The notes under the pieces are model-generated. The model was not told the DNA's origin, did no database searches, and worked only from the letters and a program-made list of their open reading frames with translations. Below, piece by piece: positions 47,594 through 56,436 of a stretch of DNA of 64,000 bases. Source of the DNA: an uncultured Acetatifactor sp. (GTDB lineage: Bacteria; Bacillota; Clostridia; Lachnospirales; Lachnospiraceae). Every line of letters begins with the position of its first letter. The stretch's first letter is position 1. The stretch covers positions 1-64,000 of the forward strand of contig CANQNT010000016.1 of NCBI GenBank assembly GCA_947625255.1. The letters run 5' to 3'. The position numbers and the translations under genes are program-made.

Positions 47594-48205
47594 CTACCGC
47601 AAAAAGGCAAACGGCTCCTGCGCGGACATCTGCAGAAACTGCATACAAAGATACGCCCCGCGGAGGCTCATCCGCTCTTCAGACAGGATCCGTCGGACTT
47701 CCCCCTTATCGGCCAGAACCACGCTGATGCGTTCGGAAGATTCACACAGCTGCGCTCCCTCCACGTCCTTTACCATGCCGAAGACGGCGGCACTGGCTTC
47801 ATCGGTCAGCCCCGGTCCCAGATAAAAAGGTCTGCGGAAACAGGGATCGCCCCCGATATATTCCTCAAAAGCAAGGCCTGTCTCCTCTTTCATCTCCCGC
47901 ACGGCAGCCTCACCGGCGCTCTCTCCTTTGTCCACCAGTCCCGCGGGCAGGGCGTAGATTTCCTGATCCAGGGGATAGCGGTATTCGCGGATCAGCACCA
48001 ACCGGGGACTTTCCTCCCTGGTCACCGCATAAATTACGATGCCCTCCGGTATGAGCTCCTTGGTATAAAGCTTCAGTTTCCGCTCCGGATTTCTGGACGC
48101 AAAATAATAGTCAAACAGCTCTCCCCTGGTATTGCGCGCGTCAATATGGTAAAGATTCAGATGGGGATTCTCCGTCAGCTTTTGCACCGCCTCTATTTTT
48201 TTCAT
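47594..48205 (-). CDS. NUDIX hydrolase (ADP-ribose pyrophosphatase-like)
   Basis: ALPAGLVDKGESAGEAAVREMKEETGLAFEEY NUDIX box. Confidence 0.9.
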   Translation of the reverse strand: MKKIEAVQKLTENPHLNLYHIDARNTRGELFDYYFASRNPERKLKLYTKELIPEGIVIYAVTREESPRLVLIREYRYPLDQEIYALPAGLVDKGESAGEAAVREMKEETGLAFEEYIGGDPCFRRPFYLGPGLTDEASAAVFGMVKDVEGAQLCESSERISVVLADKGEVRRILSEERMSLRGAYLCMQFLQMSAQEPFAFLR

Positions 48206-48330
48206 CACACACTCCTTTCGCGCAGATAACGCCGGCGCGGGAATAACCACGTTCTTTCCGCGCCGGCCATATGCGAACGATAAGGGAAGCCGTTTGACTT
48301 CCCTTATCTGATTCTTCTCTCTATTACCCT

Positions 48331-48609
48331 TTATCTAGGTGCCTTATGCTTAAGATCCCTGATCGGAATATTGGCATAAAGAGCCGGAACGGTTCCATTG
48401 CCGCCCTCGGACTCTGTCTCAGTGATCTGGATATCCAATCCCTGCGGGTCGATATCCATGTATTTGGAAATCACTTCTATAATATCGTTCTTAATCATCT
48501 CCATCAGTTCAGGAGAACATTTGGATCTGTCCGATACCAGGATAAACTTCAGACGGTCTTTGGCCACCTCTCCGGATCCCTTTTTACGGAAAAGATCGAT
48601 CAATTTCAT
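48331..48609 (-). CDS. minE: Cell division topological specificity factor MinE
   Basis: AKDRLKFILVSDRSKCSPELMEMIKNDIIEVISKYMDIDPQGLDIQIT, adjacent to minD. Confidence 0.93.
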   Translation of the reverse strand: MKLIDLFRKKGSGEVAKDRLKFILVSDRSKCSPELMEMIKNDIIEVISKYMDIDPQGLDIQITETESEGGNGTVPALYANIPIRDLKHKAPR

Positions 48610-48621
48610 AGAGACACCCCC

Positions 48622-49407
48622 TTATTTAAACAGCTCGACAATCTTGGCAATAATACCTTTCTTCGCATCCAGATCCAGGAACGGAACCTCTTCTCCCAGG
48701 ATACGATGACAAATATTGTAATATGCCTGACCGGCCTTGCTGCCGCCTCCTACAAGGGGTTCGCCCTGATTGGTGGAAACCACGATCTGCTCGTCATCCG
48801 GCACCACGCCGATCAGGTTGATGGAAAGGATGTCGCACACGTCCTCTACTTTCAACATATCGCCGCGCTTCACCATGTCCATCCGAACTCTGTTGATCAC
48901 CAGGTCAATACGCTTCATCTCACCGGCCTCCAAAAGGCCCACGATTCTGTCCGCGTCACGGATGGCGGAAACCTCCGGAGTGGTCACCACGATGGCTCTG
49001 TCCGCGCCGGCAACGGCATTCTTAAAACCCTGCTCGATACCGGCCGGGCAATCCAGCAGAATATAATCAAATTCCTCACGCAGCTCCTCCACCAGGGCCA
49101 CCATCTGCTCCGGCGTCACCGCGTCCTTGTCTCTTGTCTGTGCAGAGGGCAATAGACACAGATCCGGGAACTTCTTATGCTTGATCAATGCCTGCTTCAA
49201 GCGACACTTTCCCTCTACCACGTCCACCAGATTATATACAATACGATTTTCCAGACCCAGCACCACGTCCAGATTCCGCAGGCCGATATCCGTATCGATC
49301 ATTACCACACTCTTACCCAACATGGCAAGTCCCGTACCCACATTCGCCGTAGTGGTCGTCTTGCCCACACCGCCCTTGCCGGACGTGATCACAATTACTT
49401 CGCTCAT
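48622..49407 (-). CDS. minD: Septum site-determining protein MinD
   Basis: VITSGKGGVGKTTTTANVGTGLAMLGKSVVMIDTDIGLRNLDVVLGLENRIVYNLVDV. Confidence 0.97.
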   Translation of the reverse strand: MSEVIVITSGKGGVGKTTTTANVGTGLAMLGKSVVMIDTDIGLRNLDVVLGLENRIVYNLVDVVEGKCRLKQALIKHKKFPDLCLLPSAQTRDKDAVTPEQMVALVEELREEFDYILLDCPAGIEQGFKNAVAGADRAIVVTTPEVSAIRDADRIVGLLEAGEMKRIDLVINRVRMDMVKRGDMLKVEDVCDILSINLIGVVPDDEQIVVSTNQGEPLVGGGSKAGQAYYNICHRILGEEVPFLDLDAKKGIIAKIVELFK

Positions 49408-49441
49408 TTTCCCTGTTTCCTCCTACTATTCTTTTCCTCGA

Positions 49442-50221
49442 TTACAATTTATCCAGGCATCCCTTGGTCATGGGCTCGATACAGATCGTCCCCTCCCTGG
49501 CGGTAGCGACCTGGGGCGCGTAAGCGCTGGGCGCGGTTTTTTCCTTACGGAAAGGATGCTTTCCATCCTTTACTTTATCGGGGCTCTTAGCGATGAACTC
49601 CCCGATCTGAAGCTGTATGGGCTGCATATCCAACGCAAAAATGAAGCAATTGTTATCACCATTGGATCCCGCGCAGGCATTCCCTTTCAATGCCCCGAGT
49701 ACGACCACGTTCCCAGCCGACTCAATCCTTGCGCCGGGATTTACATCCCCGATCAAAGTCACACTGCAGGGACATTCCAGCACTTGTCCCGAACGGAGGT
49801 TGCCCTTATAAAAACCAGTCGGTACCCCGCCGTCTCCAACAATCTGCGCCGTTTCCGGTGTCGCCGTCTGGACCGCCCTCCTGCCGTGCTCCGAACTCCG
49901 CCGTCTGCCGGATACCGGAACACTGTCCTGTACGGCCTCCACCCGTTCTTTCATCCGCGCTTCCAACGCGCCGCCCCGCTCCATGATGCTGACCACCCGA
50001 ATGGTACTATTTTCCGTGATCGCGTCCACGATGCGAAACGCCTCTTCCTGGCTCAATTCCCTGCCTGTGAATGTGACCGCCATTTTCGCGTTCTTAAAGA
50101 AATCACCCGATTCCCTAAACTTATCCCCAATGATCCGCAACAATTCCGGAAAAGGAAGCTGATCATTTAAAATCAACTCCATTCCGTAACGATTGCTTTT
50201 AATCACCACATCTTTCGTCAT
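49442..50221 (-). CDS. minC: Septum site-determining protein MinC
   Basis: C-terminal beta-helix (GNLRSGQVLECPCSVTLIGDVNPGARIESAGNVVVLGALKGNACAG); upstream of minD. Confidence 0.93.
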   Translation of the reverse strand: MTKDVVIKSNRYGMELILNDQLPFPELLRIIGDKFRESGDFFKNAKMAVTFTGRELSQEEAFRIVDAITENSTIRVVSIMERGGALEARMKERVEAVQDSVPVSGRRRSSEHGRRAVQTATPETAQIVGDGGVPTGFYKGNLRSGQVLECPCSVTLIGDVNPGARIESAGNVVVLGALKGNACAGSNGDNNCFIFALDMQPIQLQIGEFIAKSPDKVKDGKHPFRKEKTAPSAYAPQVATAREGTICIEPMTKGCLDKL

Positions 50222-50345
50222 ATTTCCTCCGAAAACACTGTCTTTTCCTATTTTTCGCGCTTCTTCTGATTTTCTCGACAAGCTACATTATACCTTGTTT
50301 GCGAAAAGAAGAAAAGTCTTTTTTGTAATAAAAAAGAAAAATATT

Positions 50346-50380
50346 ACGGCCGGCAAGGCTTCCATAAGCCTGCCGGCCGT
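50346..50380 (-). terminator. Intrinsic terminator of htpG
   Basis: ACGGCCGGCAaGGCTT / AAGCCTGCCGGCCGT hairpin followed by T-rich stretch on the minus strand. Confidence 0.7.
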
Positions 50381-50394
50381 ATAAGAAAAGCGTG

Positions 50395-52557
50395 TTATTC
50401 CGCCAACACCATCATGATCTCATTGCTTCTGTTCACGAAGCGTGTCATGGCTTCGGGAGAAAGGGGCGCCTGCTGGAGCTTTGCCAGATCATAAAGCTGC
50501 TCGCAGATCAGGTCCACATGCTCTCCGTCCTGATGTTCGATCACATACTGCACAAGCGGATGGTTGGCATTGAGGATCAGGGTCTCGCCCTCGGAGCCGT
50601 AGCCGCCCATGTCCATACCAGGCATGGAATACATCTTCATCATATCCTGCATTCTGCGGCTTTCCTCGGAAAGGGTCAGGACGGAGGATATCTTCTTGTT
50701 TTTCAGCTTCTCCACTTTGACGACGATATCCTTGTTCTTCAGGACCTTCTTCATCTTTTCGCCCAGAACCTTGGCCTGTTCCTCCATCTCCCTGGCCGCC
50801 TTCTTGGAGGTCTTGGCCTTCATGGAATCAGTCATATCCGCGTCGATTCTCAAGAACTTGATTCCCTCGTTCTTGGCTTCCAACTGGGAAATGAACGGCT
50901 GGTCGATGTTATGGTTCAGGATGACTGCATCCATCCTGGCGGCCTTGAACATATTGATATATTGGCTCTGCTGCTGCTCGTCCGTCACATAATAGATGAT
51001 CTTTTTCTTCTTCTCATCCTTGTCCTCATCATCCTTGTCTTCACCGTCCTCGTCCGTCTCGTCAGCCTCCTCAGACTCCGGGGTGACGACCTCGGTTTCC
51101 ACCTTTTCTCCGTTCTCATCGGTGGCCGTGCCGGCCTCTTCCTGTTTCTCCTCCTTGGGAGCATCGGGATCCACCGGCTTCACCTCCAGGCACTCCGGAA
51201 GGGTCAGATACTTGCCGTCCAGATTCTTGAAGAGGATATAATCCGTCATCTTTTCACAGAACTTGTCATCCTTGAGGCATCCATACTTGATGAAAGGACT
51301 GATATCATCCCAGTACTTGTCGTACTCTTCTTTCTGGGTCTTGCACATGCCGGAGAGCTTATCCGCCACTTTCTTGGTGATATACTCGGAAATCTTCTTT
51401 ACGAAGCCATCATTCTGCAGAGCGCTTCTGGAAACGTTCAGCGGCAGGTCCGGACAATCGATAACGCCCTTTAACAAAAGCAGGAACTCCGGAATCACTT
51501 CCTTGATATTATCAGCAATAAATACCTGATTGTTATAAAGCTTGATCACACCCTCGATGGATTCATACTCCATGTTGATCTTCGGGAAGTAAAGAATTCC
51601 TTTCAGGTTGAAAGGATAATCCATATTCAAATGAATCCAGAACAAAGGCTCCTTGTAATCCTGGAAGACCTTGCGGTAAAACTGCAGATACTCCTCTTTG
51701 GTACACTCGCTGGGATTCTTAGCCCACAACGGCAGGGTCTCATTGATCAGCTCGGGACGCCTGCGGATCTTCAGCTTGCGGGGGGCTTCCTTTTCCTCGC
51801 CCTCTTCTTTGTCACTCTTCTGGGCATCCTTCTTGTCAGCGTCCTTCTTCTCCGGCTCGATGACCTCCAACACCACGTCATCGTCCCTCTTTTCGCTCTC
51901 CTCGATGGTCTGGGTCTCCGTGGTATTGGCCTTGGACAGATAAATCTCCGTGGGCATGAATGAACAGTACTTCTTCAACACCTCTCTGGCCTTGTACTCG
52001 TTGCAGAACTCCAGGCAGTCCTCGTTTAAGAACAGGGTCACCGTGGTTCCCACTTCGGTTCTGTCACCATCCTCCATGGTAAACTGGGTACCTCCGTCAC
52101 ATTCCCAATGCACGGCCTTGGCCCCTTCCTGATAGGACAGTGTATCGATATGCACCTCGTCCGCCACCATGAACGCGGAGTAAAAGCCCAGCCCGAAATG
52201 ACCGATGATCTGGTCCGCGTTGCTCTTATCCTTATAGCGCTCAATGAAATCCGTGGCCCCGGAAAAAGCAATCTGATTGATATATTCCTCCACCTCGTCA
52301 GCGGTCATGCCCAGACCGTTATCGCTAAAGGCAAGGGTCTTCTTCTCGGGATCCACCACCACGTCCACTCTGGCCTTAAAGCCTTCCGGCAGCGTGTATT
52401 CACCCATCATGTCCAGCTTCTTTAACTTCGTCACGGCATCACAGCCATTGGAGATCAGCTCTCTGTAAAAAATATCATGATCCGAATACAGCCACTTCTT
52501 TATAATGGGAAAAATGTTCTCACTATTAATTGATAAATTACCATTTCTCGTTGCCAT
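50395..52557 (-). CDS. htpG: Molecular chaperone HtpG (Hsp90) with two charged insertions
   Basis: NLSINSENIFPIIKKWLYSDHDIFYRELISNGCDAVTKLKKL, AFSDNGLGMTADEVEEYINQIAFSGA, IGHFGLGFYSAFMVAD. Confidence 0.96.
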   Translation of the reverse strand: MATRNGNLSINSENIFPIIKKWLYSDHDIFYRELISNGCDAVTKLKKLDMMGEYTLPEGFKARVDVVVDPEKKTLAFSDNGLGMTADEVEEYINQIAFSGATDFIERYKDKSNADQIIGHFGLGFYSAFMVADEVHIDTLSYQEGAKAVHWECDGGTQFTMEDGDRTEVGTTVTLFLNEDCLEFCNEYKAREVLKKYCSFMPTEIYLSKANTTETQTIEESEKRDDDVVLEVIEPEKKDADKKDAQKSDKEEGEEKEAPRKLKIRRRPELINETLPLWAKNPSECTKEEYLQFYRKVFQDYKEPLFWIHLNMDYPFNLKGILYFPKINMEYESIEGVIKLYNNQVFIADNIKEVIPEFLLLLKGVIDCPDLPLNVSRSALQNDGFVKKISEYITKKVADKLSGMCKTQKEEYDKYWDDISPFIKYGCLKDDKFCEKMTDYILFKNLDGKYLTLPECLEVKPVDPDAPKEEKQEEAGTATDENGEKVETEVVTPESEEADETDEDGEDKDDEDKDEKKKKIIYYVTDEQQQSQYINMFKAARMDAVILNHNIDQPFISQLEAKNEGIKFLRIDADMTDSMKAKTSKKAAREMEEQAKVLGEKMKKVLKNKDIVVKVEKLKNKKISSVLTLSEESRRMQDMMKMYSMPGMDMGGYGSEGETLILNANHPLVQYVIEHQDGEHVDLICEQLYDLAKLQQAPLSPEAMTRFVNRSNEIMMVLAE

Positions 52558-52595
52558 GTTAGACACTCCCTTTTCTAAGATTTTTGCTAAAGACA

Positions 52596-52624
52596 AGTTT
52601 AGTACCGCTTTGCAAAAAAGTCAA
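52596..52624 (-). promoter_or_regulatory. Predicted sigma-A promoter of htpG
   Basis: Minus strand TTGACT - 17 bp - TAAACT (-35 at 52619-52624, -10 at 52596-52601). Confidence 0.7.
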
Positions 52625-52667
52625 GCACATTGTTAGCACTCGTTTTAAAAGAGTGCTAACAATGTGC
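52625..52667. promoter_or_regulatory. CIRCE operator (HrcA site) with extended arms
   Basis: TTAGCACTC-N9-GAGTGCTAA exact consensus at 52633-52659, palindrome extends to 17-bp perfect arms. Confidence 0.93.
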
Positions 52668-52768
52668 CTGAAAATGCCTGTTTTACGGGCTTTTTGACAT
52701 TTCTAAAATTTTTATGAATTTCCCAAAAACACTTATATCCGCGCCTCCAGTAAGCGTTCTTCCATAAA

Positions 52769-53821
52769 TCAGAAGTATTTTTCATAAATTTCAAAGAAAT
52801 TCATCGTCGTCACTTTTGGGTCCCGGATCAGGGAAACCCGCTCCCACAAGGACTCATTCAGCTGCCTGACCAGCGTGGCCACAAAGGCGTCATATTCCCG
52901 GGCAAAGGCCTCCTTGCGCCGCTCTTCCACAATCATCGCTTTGTTGGCATCGGTCTGGGCCCGGTCAAAGGTACTGATACATTTGATGATGTAATAGCCG
53001 TCCGCGTTGGTCACCACGGGACTGACCTCACCGGTTTCCAACTCGAAAGCCGCCTGCTCAATGGCCGCGTCCTCTTCTCCCTTGCGGAAAGAAAACGTGA
53101 TGACGTCATCCTCGCTGTACTGGGCCGCCAGCTCTTCAAAATCCTTTTCGCCGCTGACCGCCATCTCACGGATCTCCTCAGCCAGGGTATAAGCCTCCTG
53201 CTTCTCCGCCTGGGAATAGGGAATACGCCTCTTCCCGTCCAGATAATAGTTCTTACGGAAAATGCGCTGCACGGTAATGGTTCTGGCTTCGTCATCGCTG
53301 ATTTCCGGATTTACGTTCTCGATGATCTCCCGATATACCTTGTCGGCCAGGGCGTACTCCTGATAAAGCTTGCCGATGGTTTCCTCATCCACCCCCATCA
53401 GCTCCACTTCCCTCTCATCCAGAGACTCAAAATATTCCCCGGCGGCGGAATCCGCCAATCCCTGCTCCTCCTCCGTAAGCGCGTCCCCGCGATTCAGGGC
53501 CAGCAGGTACATGGTCTTGACCTGGGCAATCCGCGCCAGAACCGTCTCTTTCACATTTTCCTCCAGCGTGACCCCATTGTGGCTTGCATTCCAGATTTCC
53601 TCTCCATAAACACTTTGGTACTGATTCTGGATGGTCGTCAGATAAACCATCAGCTCCGGGAGCTTACAGGCCTCGTTGTTGATCAAAAACACCTCGTCTT
53701 CCTTAGGCCCCGTGGTAAAGACCACCCGTGTGCCGTCCTTTCCACAGCCGGCCAGAACGGCCAGGCACAAAATACACAATATGGCGTTAGCCACTCTTCT
53801 TCCTTTTCCACGTTTCCCCAT
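52769..53821 (-). CDS. PrsA/SurA-like peptidyl-prolyl isomerase lipoprotein
   Basis: Lipobox AVLAGCG; parvulin-like region (EEIREMAVSGEKDFEELAAQYSEDD...LETGEVSPVVTNADGYYIIKCIS). Confidence 0.75.
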   Translation of the reverse strand: MGKRGKGRRVANAILCILCLAVLAGCGKDGTRVVFTTGPKEDEVFLINNEACKLPELMVYLTTIQNQYQSVYGEEIWNASHNGVTLEENVKETVLARIAQVKTMYLLALNRGDALTEEEQGLADSAAGEYFESLDEREVELMGVDEETIGKLYQEYALADKVYREIIENVNPEISDDEARTITVQRIFRKNYYLDGKRRIPYSQAEKQEAYTLAEEIREMAVSGEKDFEELAAQYSEDDVITFSFRKGEEDAAIEQAAFELETGEVSPVVTNADGYYIIKCISTFDRAQTDANKAMIVEERRKEAFAREYDAFVATLVRQLNESLWERVSLIRDPKVTTMNFFEIYEKYF

Positions 53822-54030
53822 CTGCTTTCCCCTTCCATCAACCGTTTTGCATTTCATCAATCCATGTCCTCTTTCTGGTAAAGCTGCCGGAAATACGCAG
53901 AGCTTACCGGCAATTCCCGAAACGTACCATCCGCCCGGACGCGGCCGGCAAAATTTCGTACAACCTTTGTCCATTCACTGACACTCCTCGAAAAAACCTC
54001 TTAGACGCTTTGCCCTGTTTATGCTGCTCC

Positions 54031-55338
54031 TTAATCGTCCCTGTCGGAATGATATTTGAGTATCTCACCCGTCAGCGCGTTAATTTCATACTCATATTCT
54101 AAACCATTTTTACGAAATTCAATCTCATATACGGTATAGCCATCGTCATAATCCAGTTCCGCCTTGGAAAACAAAACATCGGAGACATCGAAACCCGCAT
54201 GGACGACCGCGATGGATTTGGCCTGATCAAGCCCGATATCACCGTTTTCCGCACCGTTATTACCGGCGCCTGCATTGCCATTGCCGTTACCAGTGCCGCT
54301 GCCGCCATTTCCAGCGCTGCCGCCGGAAGTATTTCCGGCCCTTAAACGCTCTGTGTCCCTACTGCGGATTTCGCCGGTGGCCACGACGATTTCATAATCA
54401 TATTCATACGATACTGTATAAAACTCAATATCATACACCAGGATCCCATCGTCATAATCCTGCCGCTCCTTGATCACCGTAACCTCTGATGCCGACACCC
54501 CGGCGTCGGCAAACGCAATGCCCTTCGCTTCCTCTAAGTCAACCTGATTTCCCACAGACTGTACGCCGGTCGTCCCGGCGTTACTGTTTCCCGACGGCTG
54601 GCCCGCTGATCCGGCGCCGCTTCCCGACGGCTGGCCCGCCGATCCGGCGCCGTTTCCCGACGGCTGGCCCGCCGATCCGGCGCCGTTTCCCGACGGCTGG
54701 CCCGCCGATCCAGGGCCGTTTCCCGACGGCTCACCGATTGATCCCGCACTGTTTTCCGGCTGCTGTGAACCGATTTCCCTGCTTCTGCCATATATAACGC
54801 CGGCCCCGGTATCAACCTCATACACATACCTTGTATCTCCGGCGTAAAATGTAATATCATATGTGGAACCGCCGCTTTCCGTGTCCAGCTTCTCTTCAAG
54901 ATACGTCACCTCATCAAGCGTGACTCCCGCATCGGCAAGCGCGATTTCCACCGCGTCAGCCATGGTAATCTGCCCGGAAACCGGATCATTCATTCCCCAC
55001 GCCCCATCAGAGTCTTTCTCTCTTTTCAGGACAGATCCGTCCGATGCGTTGATCCAGTAATCATATTCCACACCGTCTGCCATAAATTCAATCTCATAAA
55101 TTAGTTTCCCCTGTTCAAAGTCCAATTCCGTGCGGACATGATCCACGGAAGCCGGATCGACTCCCGCATCCGCGAACGCGAATTCTCTGGCGCTCGCGTC
55201 TCCAATCACAGGGTTTCTCGCGGCCGCCACCGCAATGGCAATTGCGATTCCTATGATCACCAGAAACACAACGACACAGACGACAAAAATCGCGATTCTT
55301 TTCGGAGTGGCAAACAACCCTTTCTTCTTATTATTCAT
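54031..55338 (-). CDS. Membrane-anchored PepSY-domain protein with Gly/Ser repeat linker
   Basis: N-terminal TM; repeated PepSY-like units (AVEIALADAGVTLDEVTYLEEKLDTESGGSTYDITFYAGDTRYVYEVDTGAG); GNGAGSAGQPS repeats. Confidence 0.82.
   Translation of the reverse strand: MNNKKKGLFATPKRIAIFVVCVVVFLVIIGIAIAIAVAAARNPVIGDASAREFAFADAGVDPASVDHVRTELDFEQGKLIYEIEFMADGVEYDYWINASDGSVLKREKDSDGAWGMNDPVSGQITMADAVEIALADAGVTLDEVTYLEEKLDTESGGSTYDITFYAGDTRYVYEVDTGAGVIYGRSREIGSQQPENSAGSIGEPSGNGPGSAGQPSGNGAGSAGQPSGNGAGSAGQPSGSGAGSAGQPSGNSNAGTTGVQSVGNQVDLEEAKGIAFADAGVSASEVTVIKERQDYDDGILVYDIEFYTVSYEYDYEIVVATGEIRSRDTERLRAGNTSGGSAGNGGSGTGNGNGNAGAGNNGAENGDIGLDQAKSIAVVHAGFDVSDVLFSKAELDYDDGYTVYEIEFRKNGLEYEYEINALTGEILKYHSDRDD
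54588..54735 (-). repeat. 33-bp tandem minisatellite in the PepSY gene
   Basis: About 4 copies of tttcccgacggctggcccgccgatccggcgccg (11-aa unit). Confidence 0.9.
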
Positions 55339-55479
55339 TTTCCTCACAATCTCCTGTTCTCCCCAAAAAACTAACACACTCCCTGCCGGCAACAAGTACA
55401 GTATAACAAAAAACCGCGCGACGGTCAATGCGTCGCGCGGCCAATTACGGTTTCGGATTGAATCGTCGGATTGAATCCG

Positions 55480-56334
55480 TCAACCGCCAAGATTCTTTAA
55501 AAATTCTTCGATCTTCTTTTGCTGGTATTCTCCCGCATAGGTACCGTCAAGCAGATGATCCCTGCCCTCCGCCACGAACTCGGTCCAGCTCTCCTTTTCC
55601 TTTTTCACAAGGATCGGGAAATAAAACACACCGTTCTTCTTCGCCGCATCCAGATCCCCTGGCGCGTCGCCGCACATCAGCACATGGTCCGGCTCATACC
55701 CGGCCTTAATCAATTCGCCAATGCAGAATGCCTTGCTTCCCGCGTCCTGGGCCAGCACGATATCCGTATGAGGGAGCAAACCGTACTTTTCCCACTCTTC
55801 CAGGACCGCGTCCAGATTGGCGCTGGTAACGATAGCCACGTCAGCTTTCTCGTGGGCAAAGGCCAGAGCCTCTTTTACTCCTTGGAAAGGCCGCTTCACT
55901 TCATCCGGCAGCTCCGTAATGGAAGCGTTTACCGCCCTGCTCCAGGACATGGCCTTTTTCAGGATCACACTGTCAGGATTGCTGTCGATGGCCTTTTGCA
56001 GCGCGTTGTTGGAAAGCTCCGGACTATTGTCCACCCATTCCGCCAGGGTGGCCAGATCCTCAATCTCCTTGTACTTTCCGCTGATCTCCTGCAGGGCCAT
56101 GGATAACCCCTTGAAACGATTGATGCCTCTGGTCATGGTGTAAAGATTGATCTCATTCCAACGATCCAGAATCTCTTGCCCCCATTGTTCCAATCCCCAT
56201 TCAGTCACCATGCAGGGACCGAAGCAACGGATATGCTTGATATCCATGGTATCCATGGCGCAGCCATCGCTGTCCACACATACCAGGAAATCCTTTTTCT
56301 TCTGATACTCCGATAGTTTGCTCACCTTTCGCAA
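55480..56334 (-). CDS. HAD-superfamily hydrolase
   Basis: FLVCVDSDGCAMDTMD motif I; VAIVTSAN; LMCGDAPGDLDAAKKNG. Confidence 0.85.
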   Translation of the reverse strand: MRKVSKLSEYQKKKDFLVCVDSDGCAMDTMDIKHIRCFGPCMVTEWGLEQWGQEILDRWNEINLYTMTRGINRFKGLSMALQEISGKYKEIEDLATLAEWVDNSPELSNNALQKAIDSNPDSVILKKAMSWSRAVNASITELPDEVKRPFQGVKEALAFAHEKADVAIVTSANLDAVLEEWEKYGLLPHTDIVLAQDAGSKAFCIGELIKAGYEPDHVLMCGDAPGDLDAAKKNGVFYFPILVKKEKESWTEFVAEGRDHLLDGTYAGEYQQKKIEEFLKNLGG

Positions 56335-56436
56335 CCTCCTAAAACGTTACCGCATTTCCCGGCCTTGATCAACCACTCTGATCCATTCCTCTTCATCAGC
56401 CCGTCCCCGGCCTGATGAACTCATCCCGGACCCGAT

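Noticed and set aside
54588-54735. Possible CRISPR-like array
   Set aside because: 33-bp units are contiguous with no spacers and encode GNGAGSAGQPS.
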